NCBI RefSeq assembly: GCF_009727055.1
Contig: NW_024063873.1
Location: 62,001-126,000 of the forward strand
Origin: Benincasa hispida
Taxonomy: Eukaryota > Streptophyta > Magnoliopsida > Cucurbitales > Cucurbitaceae
Direction: 5' to 3'
DNA: 64,000 bases
Positions within the stretch are counted from its first letter, which is position 1. Each line of letters opens with the position of its first letter. This document shows, piece by piece, positions 21,571-31,921 of the stretch. Below the pieces are notes generated by a model, which saw only the letters and a list, made by a program, of their open reading frames with translations, had not been told where the DNA came from and did no database searches. Made by a program: the position numbers and the translations under genes.

Positions 21571-21975
21571 CTAGGTCACTACAACGTTACCACGGTGTAC
21601 AATTTCTCGGATAAGGTGGTACTTGCGTTCGATGGGCGTTCCCCGTTTATGGCTTCGAGGTTCTTTTGAATTTGCAACTGCACCGTTGTTGTCACAATAC
21701 AAGGTGATGGGCAGATGCATATTTGGAATAACTTCCAAATCTGTCAAGAATTTCCTCAGCCATACTGCTTCTTTTGCTGCTTCGCAAGTAGCTACGTATT
21801 CAGCTTCCATTGTGGAGTTAGCTATACAGGTTTGTTTTATGCTTCTCCATACTACTGCTCCTCCGTTAAGAGTGAACACTGATCTAGATGTAGACTTCCT
21901 AAAATCTTTATCAGTTTGGAAATCAGAGTCAGTGTATCCAGTAAGGATCAGATCCTTAGCACTATACACGAGCAT
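21571..21975 (-). pseudogene. Copia B1 RNase H
   Basis: A 134-codon frame with 'LTGYTDSDFQTDKDFRKSTS' (Asp), 'STMEAEYVATCEAAKEAVWL' (Glu) and 'ITLYCDNNGAVANSKEPRSH' (Asp), then 'YHLIREIVHRGNVVV'. The last conserved stretch (ADxxTK) continues out of frame toward the purine tract. Its three acidic residues are preserved. Confidence 0.88.
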
Positions 21976-22182
21976 GTAGTCCCTAATTCTCCTGAGATAC
22001 TTTAAGATGTTCTTAACAACTGTCCAATGACCACGTCAGGGATTAGATTGGTATCTACTGACGATCCCTACTGAGTAGCATATGTCAGGTCTAGTATGTA
22101 ACATTGCATACATTAGGCTTCCAACTGTGGAGGCATAGGGAATATTTCTCATATCCTCAACTTCTTGAGGTGTCTTAGGACA

Positions 22183-22826
22183 TTATTCTTTTGATAGATG
22201 TATTCCATGTCTGAAAGGCAACAGACCCTTTTTGGAATTTTGCATTTTATATCTAGACAACATTTTGTCTCTATAAGATGTTTGAGACATGGCTAGTGTC
22301 CTATTCTTGCGATTCCAAACAATTTGGATCCCAAGAATATACTGTGCATTTCCTAAATCTTTCATTTGGAATTGTGTATCTAGCCATTGCTTGACGTCAG
22401 TAAGATATCCTACATCATTCTTAATGAGCAGAATATCATCAACATATAAAACCAAGAACACTACAACAGAATTAACGATCTTTCTGTAAACACAAAGCTC
22501 ATCAACATTCTGTTCAAAGCCATAAGATTTGATTGCAGTATCAAACCTGATATTCCAGGATCTAGAAGCTTGTTTTAATCCATAAATGGATTTCTCTTAC
22601 AAACCTTTTGTTCTTGACCCTGAACTATAAACCCCTCTGTTTGAACCATATAGATACTCTCTTCAAGATTGCCATTCAAAAAGGCTGTCTTGACATCCAT
22701 TTGCCAAATTTCATAGTCATACAAAGTTGCAATGGATAAGAGTATTCTTATCAACTTTAACATGGCAACGGGAGAGAAAGTTTCTTCATAGTCCACTCCC
22801 TCTCTCTGGGTATAACCCTTTGCCAC
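22183..22826 (-). pseudogene. Copia B1 reverse transcriptase
   Basis: The N-terminal half (22575-22826) has 'AKGYTQREGVDYEETFSPVA' and 'QMDVKTAFLNGNLEESIYM'. The C-terminal half (22183-22461) has the catalytic 'FLVLYVDDILLI' and 'DLGNAQYILGIQIVWNRKN'. Between them the frame is broken, with several stops. The YVDD motif itself is intact. Confidence 0.88.
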
Positions 22827-22930
22827 AAGTCCAGCCTTAAAATCTGTACTTTACCGACTTGATCTCGTTTTCTCTTGTAAATCCATTTGCAACCAATTGG
22901 TTTCACATCACTTGGTTTATCTACAAGAGT

Positions 22931-23520
22931 CTAGACTGAATTAAAGTACATTGACTCCATTTCAAGATCCATAGCTTTTATCCACTGGTTGCGGTCTACA
23001 TCATTCATTGCCTGTTTATAGGTCAATGGATCCTCTACGCCCTCATCAGGTATGATGATTTGAGTTTCAGCTAAACCCAAATAGTGGTCAGGCTGATGAA
23101 AAACTCTCCCACTATGTCGAGGCACTCTCAACTCTTGAGAAGGATGTGACTGACCAGAAATACTAGCTTTACCTACTACTTTAGTAGATGAACTAGGTAT
23201 ATTTGTAGCGTCTTTTGAAATTTCTTTCAACACTATTTTACTGCGTGGTTGATGATTTCTAATGTGGTCTTCCTCTAAGAATGTGGCATTTGTTGATACA
23301 AATACCTTGTTTTCTTGAGGATGATAAAACATGCCACCCCTGTTTCCTTTGGATAACCTACAAATAGGCATAATTTTGAACGATGTTCCAATTTCTTGAG
23401 ATTTTGTACCAACAAATGTGCTGGACAACCCCAAATTCTAAAGTGACGTAAACTACTTTTACGCTCTTTCAGTAGCTCATAAGGTGTTTCTGAAACACTT
23501 TTAGAGGGAACGTTGTTCAA
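22931..23520 (-). pseudogene. Copia B1 integrase C-terminus and linker to RT
   Basis: Two overlapping frames (23275-23520 and 22931-23434) cover 'ETPYELLKERKSSLRHFRIW', 'LCLFVGYPKETG' and 'VFVSTNATFLEEDHIRNHQP'. A Ser/Pro-rich linker and then 'DEGVEDPLTYKQAMNDVDRN' follow. The frame change lies within the 'GYPKET(K)G' segment. These are normal copia polyprotein parts with no separate function. Confidence 0.8.
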
Positions 23521-23559
23521 AATATAGACTGTAGATTCAAGTGCATATCCTCAAAAGGA

Positions 23560-24321
23560 ATCAGGCAATTGAGCATAGGTCATCATAGAGTGAACCATAT
23601 CTAATAAGGTTTGGTTTATTCTTTATGATACACCATTCTGGTGAGACGTACTAGGTGCAAAGTTGTGACTGGATCCCATTGTCTATCAAATAGTCTTGGA
23701 ATCGTATGTCCATATACTCTTCACCTCGATCTGATCGAAGTGTCTTTATTGTTTTACCTAATTCATTCTCAACTTCAACCTTATATTCTTTGAACTTTTC
23801 AAGAGAATCAGACTTGTGATGAAGTAGGTAAACATGACCATACCTTGAATAATCATCAATAAAACTGATGAAATATTCATACCCACCTCGAGCCTTGACA
23901 TTCATTGGTCCACAAAGGTATTCAAATTTGGCTCTGAGACCTTTTCCAGTAAAAGATCTCTTGTAATCTTTCCTTCAAGACAGGATTCACATGGAAGTAA
24001 AGAGTTATCTTCTAACTGACTTAAAAGTCCACTCATGACCAATCTCCCAATCCTATTGAGATTTATGTGACCAAGTCTTCGGTGCCATAGAAAGGCATTG
24101 GAAAAAACCTTTTGTTTTTTATTTTGAGTTTCTAATGTTCTAAACATTTCAGTACTTAAAATAAAATTTGCTCTAGTTGGTCGTAACTTATATAAGTTGT
24201 CTTCAAGTGTAGCAAAACAAATTTGAATGCCTTTACAAAAAATGAACGCTTCATTTATATTAAAAGATATTGTATATAATTGTTCTATAATACAAGCGAT
24301 AGATATCAAATTCCTCTTCAT
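23560..24321 (-). pseudogene. Copia B1 integrase
   Basis: From 24321 the pre-integrase zinc region is visible ('FLWHRRLGHINLNRIGRL', 'LPCESCLEGK', i.e. H-H-C-C). The core follows in 23651-23905 with 'YFISFIDDYSRYGHVYLLHH' (first Asp) and 'LRSDRGEEYMD' (second Asp). In the motif where the third catalytic residue should sit (QNGVxE), the Glu codon reads TAA at about 23623-23625. This single change both stops translation and removes the DDE triad. Downstream frames (23275-23520, 22931-23434) carry the integrase C-terminus ('YVLNNVPSKSVSETPYEL' in part, 'LRHFRIWGCPAHLLV') and the linker. Confidence 0.85.
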
Positions 24322-24469
24322 AAGAGTGCATACAAAATATTTTTAAGTACTAGATATCTATCTTCAAAAAACAACTTCAGATCTCCCACTACTTCAGCTG
24401 AGCAACCTCTCCTGTTCCAACTTTGAGGGTTATCTCACCTTCTTCAAGCTTTTTCCAAGAACTAGCTAC

Positions 24470-25417
24470 TTAAAACGAGAAACAAATATGATTAGTGGCT
24501 CCTGAATCTAGTATCCAGGTTGAAGTATCATATTCCACTAAACATGTTTCCACGACCAGTAAATCATATTTACCTTTTTTCGTTTTCTCAACTTTCTCCT
24601 CTGCAAGGTACTTTAGGCAATTTCTCTTCGAATGCTCGTTTTGATTACAGTGGAAACATTTTCCTTTATCTGTATCCTTCTTTCCCTTTCTTATCATGGG
24701 AGCCTGCCCTTTTCCCTTATTTTTCATTTAAGTTTTAGAGGATTCAGCTTTGTTTTTAGAGGACAATCCTCTTTTAAATTTTTTCTTAATGGTAGCAACA
24801 TTTGCTTCCACTTCCTTCCCCTTACCTAAAGTAAGGTTTTGGAATCGCATGAGCTCATTAAGAAGGGTAGTGAGGTTAAATTCTATCTTATTTAAAGACG
24901 CATTTGTCTCACAAGGTATAAAACTCTTCAGAAGAGATTGTAAGATAAAGCTAACCTGATTAGCCTCATCAATGGGTCTGCTATTTATTTCAGCGATATT
25001 GAAGTACATCATCATGTCCAGGACATGTTCTCTAACAGTGGTCCCCTCCTTCATCCGCTTTGTGTAAATGTGCTTAATTGCCTCTTGTCTAAGGGACCAT
25101 GATGGTTGCCCAAACATTTCTCTTAATGAATCTATTATCTCTTTAGTCGTAGCTAAGGATTCATGTTTCTTTGCCAAAACATCAGACATGCTTTCAACAA
25201 TGTAAACACGGGCCTTTTCATTGGCTTTAACCCATCGATCATATGTTTCCCGAATAGTTTGGTTAGCATTTGAGGCTGGGGCTTGAGGACATTCCTCAAT
25301 TAAGACAAATCTTAGATCGTCAACTACTAGTATTGTGTTTAGATTTGATTTTCATGCCGAATAATTATCGTCGTTTAATTTCTCGGAAGCTAAGAGTTGA
25401 ATTATTGAGCTATTCAT
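24470..25417 (-). pseudogene. Copia B1 gag with zinc knuckle and protease motif
   Basis: The start Met at 25417-25415 begins a frame with 'MNSSIIQLLASEKL'. A TGA replaces the conserved Trp before 'KSNLNTILVVDDLRFVL'. The capsid continues to 24728 ('EIIDSLREMFGQPSWSLRQE', 'VREHVLDMMMYFNIAE'). In the next frame the knuckle C24-X2-C27-X4-H32-X4-C37 ('CFHCNQNEHSKRNC') and the protease motif 'WILDSGATNH' (Asp74) are intact. Role in the family: capsid assembly, RNA binding and polyprotein cleavage. Besides the TGA there is one frame change between the capsid and knuckle frames, at the ORF edge near 24727. Confidence 0.88.
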
Positions 25418-27454
25418 GCTAAAAAAGATAAACATATTCTTTTAGAAAAACTATAATAAAAAAGAAACCAATTTAATTTAGCAAAAACTAATAATGTACC
25501 CTTCATTATTATATTTTGCAATGATATTTCAAAAGTTTAGAGTAACCTCCACCAAAGGGCAGTCAATTATTCCTCTTTTGAACCAAGACAATCTTGACTA
25601 GATGCTAACCCCAGAATAACTTTTTATTCTTATAGCAATTTAGTTATCGCTACTTTGGTCGAAAATGTACTAACATCTTAGTAATTCTTGTAAGTGTAAC
25701 TTTCCATTTTTGGATTTCAGAAACCATAATCAACATGCTCCCGAAAATAGAAAGTCAATATGAAAACTGTTCTAAGAGAGCCTATCCAGATTTGGAGTTT
25801 GCCGTGTTCCGAATCCTATAATACAACCCTCTGAAGGGAAAGGTCGCTCCAGGGCAGACATGCAGGCACATTATAGAAATCTCACAGTGCGACCTAATGG
25901 AAGTGACCGTGGGATATGTTGTTACATACCCCTCACCCACTTACTATGAACTACTTCCCCTATTCACCTTGATATTGATCCATGCAAACACTCTCCGAAG
26001 GGAATCCGCTCCTAAGCACGACCCAAAGCCCTGCATGGACTCACAATGTGAACTCTTAGGGACGCTAGAGCTAAAAGTACGCTACTTCTCTCTGGCTGAA
26101 GTGTTCTATAATGGTTTAGGGTATATATTAAAAAATACTTAGAGTTCTATTTTAGATAAATTAAACATATCCTAAGTCTGTGATAGATCCATGTATAACT
26201 CTTATACTGGATTTAACCTATGATGTCTAGGTGATAAACAAATTTTATTACCTCACATCTCTCACGCATGCTCATTAAAACTAGGGTTATTTGACTTAGA
26301 CGCCAGTTTGATCTCCAGGTAGGAGGTGTTCCATAAACCATCATCTTAAGAACCCCCAACCTTAGACAAGATCTCCCCGAGTAAGTAAAATAATCTTTGT
26401 TTAACAAAGTAATCGACTATTCTAACTCTTTAGAAAAGCCGATTGAAATTGTACAATTTAATCCTAGTGAGCATGCAACTTTTTACCTTTGTTTATGATT
26501 TTAAAGTCTAGGTTATTTTATAACATTATAAAATAAAATTATAACCATTATAACCATTAATACCCTAGAATCATACATCTATACATACTTTCATACTTAA
26601 TGATCATGCTTAATATAACACTTTAATATTAAAAATTAACATGCATACTAATATACAATTATAACAATTATATACATATATCAAATGCACGTACAATGTT
26701 ATACCCTATAGTGGGCATTTTAAAATCTATATGGCATACTATATGCACAACAAGATTCAAAATTTAATTAAAACATACATCAACATGCATAATTAATTAA
26801 ACACCCTAAAATGGATTGGTTTTGGCTCTTAAATTAAGCTAACAACTAAATTATTACAATAATAATTTGGTGTAGTACAAAAAAACCGCTCTCGAACCAA
26901 ATTCAAACACTTTTGAATCAACTTGAATGGGCCAAAAAACTATCGAACCGGCCCAAAAACTCAAAACCAGGTTGAACCGGTCAAACCAGCTCAACTGGAC
27001 CGGCTGGTCAACGCTTGCAGGGGAGGTCAACGGATGCTGGAGTGCGGGTCGGCTAAAGCGGGCGGAGCGCGTGAGTCGGATCTGGGTGAGGCAAGCGTGT
27101 GAAGCTAGGCGCGCGTGTGAGAAACCGGGTCTAAGCGCTGCTCGGGTCGGGTCTGGGAGCACTCTCTCGGGTCTTGTGGCTATTTCGGGTCTGTGAGCCA
27201 TTTTTCTCCAAATTTGTAGTTGTCCTCTTTCCCAGAACCGAGCAATTACAGCCTAATTTCAACTTTAATGACTCTAGCAAATTTACAGATACTTTGCCAT
27301 ACATTAATCCTCATAAACATGCGAGCAATTACAAATTAATATTACAAAAAAAAAACTTAATTTAATTGCCAAAACCTAAAAACCATTTTAGTTTCCAATC
27401 TCAATTTTATCTAATAAATTGCAACCCACCACATGCAATTGAGTAAAAATAAAA
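25418..27454 (-). other. Copia B1 long untranslated leader
   Basis: About 2 kb between primer site and gag with no coding sequence. The first 350 bases (26890-27200) are strikingly GC-rich and full of CCGG/GGTTC words; the rest is AT-rich. The same layout occurs in the plus-strand relative (41637-43649). Shared segments ('tgcccctcggagggttgta' in the relative) appear here in altered form near 25820. Confidence 0.7.
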
Positions 27455-27469
27455 CATGCTCTGATACCA
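27455..27469 (-). promoter_or_regulatory. Copia B1 primer-binding site (initiator Met tRNA)
   Basis: The minus strand reads TGGTATCAGAGCATG two bases after the 5' LTR. Confidence 0.92.
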
Positions 27470-27471
27470 CA

Positions 27472-29429
27472 TGTTGGAAAAATAGGCATGCGCAGCGAAA
27501 ATGAGGAACAATTTTACTCTAATTGCACAAATTAAACATACAATCCTAAATTAATTAATTAGGGTTTTTTTGAAATATTACCTTTGAAGCTCCTTAAACT
27601 CTTCTATCTCCGCTCGAATACGAACCGGACAACCACTAGAGCTGACCCACTATCCTTTGGACTCAGAACCAGGTTGTGGGACCCGATGGATGAAAAACCC
27701 GAGAGAGAGAAAGAGATGGAAAATAGAAGATGGATTTTTTGGTAGGGTTTGGGTTTTGAATTTTTCTCAAAAAATGGTGATTTTTTCCAACACAAATTTA
27801 GAAATCAATTTTGGCAAAATGTCCAAAAGTCTTTTATCCAAATTGAAAGTCAAAATTTATAGAAAAAAGTCATGCAAAATTGCATGAAAAAAATTCATAA
27901 AAACCCAACACCTCAAAATCCACTATCTAAGTGGGCTTGATGTCTCCATTATAAGCCAACACCTAGCCCACTATCTTGTTAATGGAATTATCCAACAAAA
28001 GTTTGGATTTTCCCATTAACTTTAGTCAAAGGGCAAAATAGTCATTTTGTCAAAGTCGAACTTTGACCGAAAAGTCAACATTTTGACTTTTTGACCTTCC
28101 AAGCATGAATTCGTATTCATTTTCTCAAAATTCAAATCACATTTGAATATAAGGTCGTTCAAAGTTTGACTTTTCAAAGTCAAAAGTCAACTTTTTGACT
28201 TTTCACATCTTTGACTATTTTGATTATTTCCGAGCTTCAGAATATGAATGTATTCATATTCTTGATATTTAAATCATATTTAAATATTAAAGTTGTATCA
28301 TTAAACTAAAAAACCAACCACTATATCACATATACTTGTCGGTTTCTCTCTCTTCACCTAATTCGAACAATTTGAATTATTCTATCATATTGTTCTAAGT
28401 TTATTCCATATGAGCTAGTAGGGGAACCTAATGGACCTATAGATCATGGGCTCTAACGATTCGAGATTAGCTGCTAAACTCTTTAGATGGAGCTAATCAA
28501 CATTCGTTAACTCACGGTCATTCTACTATAGTCCGTAGTTGCACTCCCTCACTATAGATATATTTTGTGTCCATATGAATATACTATTATTAGTAAGCTA
28601 ATCCTTCACAGGTTGTTCATAATCTCGATTGGGTCATAAAAAATCGTTTTACCCCGAGACTACATCTTATTCCTTAAGTTTTCACTTAATCCTCTAATGA
28701 ACAATTGGTTTAAGGTCCAACCTATAAACCGAACCCCTCTCAGGCCAAGGAGAGGGTGAGGCCACTTGTTCAAGACCTGGATTCAGTACTAAAAGAGAAC
28801 AACCCATCTACTATCCTTATAATGGGTAGGAGTGAATTTCATCTTGCACCCTATTGTTCCGAGCTATCCACCTGATCTTACCCTGAAATGGGAGGCTTAT
28901 TGGGCTAGAGATAATGAGCTGCCCTCACCTATGCAGATTCTAAGGATAATTCCGAGTGAATAGAAGTTCATAGTTAGCTCAGGATTAAGATTAAGTTACC
29001 TAGGTCATCAATTAACGAAATAGTCAGTTTTATACATTAAACGGCATTTAGAACATAAAAGGTGAACTATTTCATGGTTCTGTCTTATGTAAACTCTTTA
29101 CAATAGAATGCCCCCATTTTCATGTCTCTACATGAACAGTTTAGGATCACATCGTTTGTACTAACTACAAAATGGGCCACATCCATAGTGTCCCCAGAAT
29201 AAGGCGCCCAACCTTATTCATATACTATAGACCATTTTGGCTATATATTTGAACTTAATCCACATTTATGTCGCTACATAAAGTTCAAACTTAAACTTAG
29301 TAGCTTCGGATCCTTTGTTTATTGGATTCATGAATATAGAATTTAAATTTACTAAAGATTTTCAATAACAGCTTTATTGAACAAGAATATGATATTACAA
29401 ACTACGAGTTTAGGACATAAAATCCAACA
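27472..29429 (-). repeat. Copia B1 5' LTR
   Basis: 1958 bases, TG...CA ends, followed on the minus strand by the primer site. The same GTCAAA/TTTGAC-rich segment is at 28025-28215. Differences from the 3' LTR are frequent substitutions and short indels, so the insertion is older than copia A. Confidence 0.93.
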
Positions 29430-29439
29430 GATATTATGT

Positions 29440-29953
29440 ACCTGACACAATGGCCGCAGTAGGCCGGTGATTGTTTGTACTCCAACTTGAAGGAAACTCA
29501 AGTCAGACTTCACATCTTTCAAGTCTGACTGTACATCGTCCAATTTACGGTCCATCGTAGCCACTCTCTAATCTATGTCACGGAGCGATGTGTGAATGCC
29601 CACACTCTCATGGGCTCAGAATGCATTGTATTCAACTGAGATGACCCTTGCTCCTCAGTTGAGGGCACATGCTCGTCAGTAGGGAGCTCGTGAGACTTGT
29701 TCTGAAGAGGGTGAATCTCATGCTCATCGATAGGGAGCTCTTGAGACTGATGTTCATCGAGTTCTGGCTTGTGGGTGTGATGCTCGTGACTCTCATAGTC
29801 ATTGAAGTGACTATGAACATCCTCATCATGATGTGATCTATGTGTCTCTATGGATGTCGTCTCGGCATCAATGCGCTTGTATACGGGTCGTTCATCGACT
29901 CTAGTGTCCCTATACCACCTCTCCCTATCGGACATGATCAATGGTATGGGCAT
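29440..29953 (-). pseudogene. Acidic/His-rich and coiled exon of the Mutator-borne ULP1 gene
   Basis: On the minus strand a frame from 29953 encodes 'SDRERWYRDTRVDERPVYKR' and then a His/Glu-rich stretch with repeated 'DEHE'-type words. A one-frame shift near 29575 leads into 'MDRKLDDVQSDLKDVKSDLS', a likely short coiled coil. The exon ends at a good splice donor (CAG then GTACATAAT near 29441). The copia element begins 12 bases inside that intron, which may disturb splicing. The role is unknown; such segments link DUF1985 to the protease in related genes. Confidence 0.5.
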
Positions 29954-30336
29954 GATCCTTGTCTACACAAAACAAAAAAAAAAAATTGTTAGTTATATGT
30001 GACATTCACCTTAAATCTAAGTAAATTGTGATGTAATACACTAAAATCGATGGACTCAAACACGTCTTGCACTATTGTTTTGGTTGGGAGTGAGTATGTA
30101 TACACCCACCTCAGGAGAGGTACGGCATGTCCATTAGGTCAAGTTGCAACTTTTCCGACAACCGTTGAAATGATCTCGTATACCCACACCTACCATAATT
30201 CATAAACGATTATAAGACAAGCATAAGTAGTAAGTGACATTAACACTAAAATTAGTAGATCTCCTATGGCCAATGAATGGCTATTACCTGAAAAGCATGA
30301 GGAAATCCCGGTATGTTGTACTTGACGAGGTAGTTT

Positions 30337-31122
30337 TTATTGATCTTGGAGCTTTTTTTTGTAGTTCTCGGACTTGACACTCAATCCTCTTTGTAGTCCA
30401 AGTAAGGTCCTCTCCCACAAAACTTTTCCCCAATACATGGAGTTGAAGTAATCTAAATCCTCCACGTCAATTAATAAGGTCTTGTCGACATTGGCCTTCG
30501 TCTTCTCCCTTCCCATCATAGCCAATTCAGTGTAGTAAACCAATGTCATCTTCACAGCATCCACATCATTATCAAACTCTATCTCCTTGTACATTGTCTC
30601 TAAGGTACCAATATGGGTGTCCCCTGCGAAGTTATTCCTCAAGTACCTATTATGTAGAGATATAGTTTCTTCAGCCCTTCTCACAACTATTGAATTGGGT
30701 GACCGCCACAATCCTATCACTAATAGGAAGTCTTCTTTGATGAATGTTACAACTGTACCATTCAAATCGAATGTCATTGAATCCTTCCTATAGTCTTCAA
30801 CCTCCCTCAATAGAATGTAGTGGATCAATGGACTATTGAAGATAATGTCCATGTCAACAAATCGGTCAAATACAGTCTTCTTAAATGGGGCAACTTGAGT
30901 GGGAGTAAGCTTCTTTTTCACAATATTGTTAGTCGTCCCAATGTGAGAGGATAGGTTGGTCGCTTGGTCTGGGAAACGATCATGGGGAGAAATCTTGAAT
31001 TGTCTAGCCATGCTACACAGAATAACAAAAAGTAGGGGAAAATAATAATTTTGTTCAATACTCAATACATGATGCACGTTCTTCGATGCACGATACAAGA
31101 TACTCGATTTCTCGATATCCAA
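30337..31122 (-). pseudogene. DUF1985 domain exon of the Mutator-borne ULP1 gene
   Basis: A 261-codon uninterrupted frame. The segment 'FDRFVDMDIIFNSPLIHYIL', then 'REVEDYRKDSMTFDLNG', 'FIKEDFLLVIGLWRSPNS' and 'VDAVKMTLVYYTELAMMGRE' is the DUF1985 pattern. In plants this domain is typically joined to a C-terminal ULP1 protease in Mutator-borne genes. The true start may be Met at 31011 ('MARQFKISPHDRF') instead of the first Met at 31122. It lies next to the right inverted end and is the 5' exon of the gene continuing at 29953 and, beyond the copia insert, at 19265. The function of DUF1985 is unknown. Confidence 0.8.
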
Positions 31123-31599
31123 TACATACTACATGGTGTCCCTTACTCGCTACATTAAAAGTGACTAGATGGTCGATTGTCAAGCATTCGATTTGATTTT
31201 TCACCTTCATGCATTATCCAACTCAAACCCTAAATTCTAGATGGTCCAAAATAACAAAAATTTGAAAACTGAAACGAAACACTCGAAGTCCAGCCAAACA
31301 TGCAAGATATGAAAACAGAGATGAAAACTGTGTCGGTCGAGTATCGAGCAACATGCAAGTGCATATCGAGGATCATGATGCAGAGATAGTCGATTTTTTA
31401 GTGAATATGCCAAAATACAAAAAAGAGAAGAATGTTACCTGATGATAGTCGAGTTAAACTACAAACAAGGAGAAGAATGTTACCTGATGTAGAGATAGTG
31501 GAGCTTTGAGTGTAGAGGTGTTGTCGTCAAAGGATATACAATCGGATGAACAGAGAGAATAGTCTGAGCTCGTGGGAAGTGGTGAAATAATGGACTTCA

Positions 31600-31921
31600 A
31601 ATGGGTTTTGAATTCAAAACAATCGATTATAAAGTAATCGAGCATCGAGTATGATGTTGATATGATCGAGTATACACGTGTCGATTGCAACCGTATCGAG
31701 TGACTATGAAGTTGGGTATCGAGTGATCGTGCATCGAGAAATGTGTGACGAGCCATCAAGGATCGAGTAAATTCGTATTGGCAGGCACGAGGGGTGCATC
31801 TCAAGGACGAATCGGTAAAATCACATGTTTATGACGTAAGCAGAATGCCACTTTCCATTACTTTCTCTACGGGAGCTATTTTTTATTTAGGCCTCCCAAA
31901 TGAGGCCATCCGCATAGGACC
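31600..31921 (-). repeat. Right terminal inverted repeat of the ULP1 Mutator-like element
   Basis: The reverse complement follows the left end, with scattered substitutions and a few small gaps. It lies about 480 bases from the start of the DUF1985 exon, so it could also contain the promoter of that gene. Confidence 0.85.

Larger units (their letters stand above)
19341..29429 (-). mobile_element. Ty1/copia retrotransposon B1, 10.1 kb, complete with 5-bp duplication
   Basis: Long LTRs (19341-21324 and 27472-29429) flank gag-protease-integrase-RT-RNase H in copia order on the minus strand. The element is bounded by a perfect 5-bp duplication, gatat, at 19336-19340 and 29430-29434. The primer site is at 27455-27469 and the purine tract at about 21325-21335. 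Its LTRs and proteins are close to those of the plus-strand element at 39792-49147, so they are one family. An unusually long leader of about 2 kb separates the primer site from gag. Internal stops and frameshifts make it non-autonomous. It inserted into an intron of the ULP1 gene. Confidence 0.95.
16311..31921 (-). mobile_element. Large Mutator-like element carrying a ULP1 protease gene, 15.6 kb with nested copia
   Basis: The ends at 16311-16640 and 31600-31921 are inverted copies over about 300 bases: 'atggcctcatttgggaggcc', 'gtagagaaagtaatggaaag', 'gagatgcacccctcg' and 'tatactcgatcatatcaaca' recur in the same order on opposite strands. Without the 10.1-kb copia insert the element is about 5.5 kb. 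It carries a transposase-like zinc knuckle at the left and a DUF1985-ULP1 gene on the minus strand. ULP1-domain Mutator-like elements are known from melon, Arabidopsis and rice. The exact terminal base and the 9-bp duplication could not be settled; the outermost 5-10 bases are uncertain. Confidence 0.85.

Noticed and set aside
26927..27196. 89-codon GC-rich frame in the copia B1 leader as an extra gene
   Set aside because: Arg/Trp/Ser-rich translation of a GC-rich tract with open frames on both strands; the relative B2 does not conserve the peptide.
27455..27469. tRNA-Met gene fragments at primer sites (also 11861, 34245, 41622)
   Set aside because: Only the 12-15 bases complementary to the tRNA end are present, directly next to LTRs; no cloverleaf.
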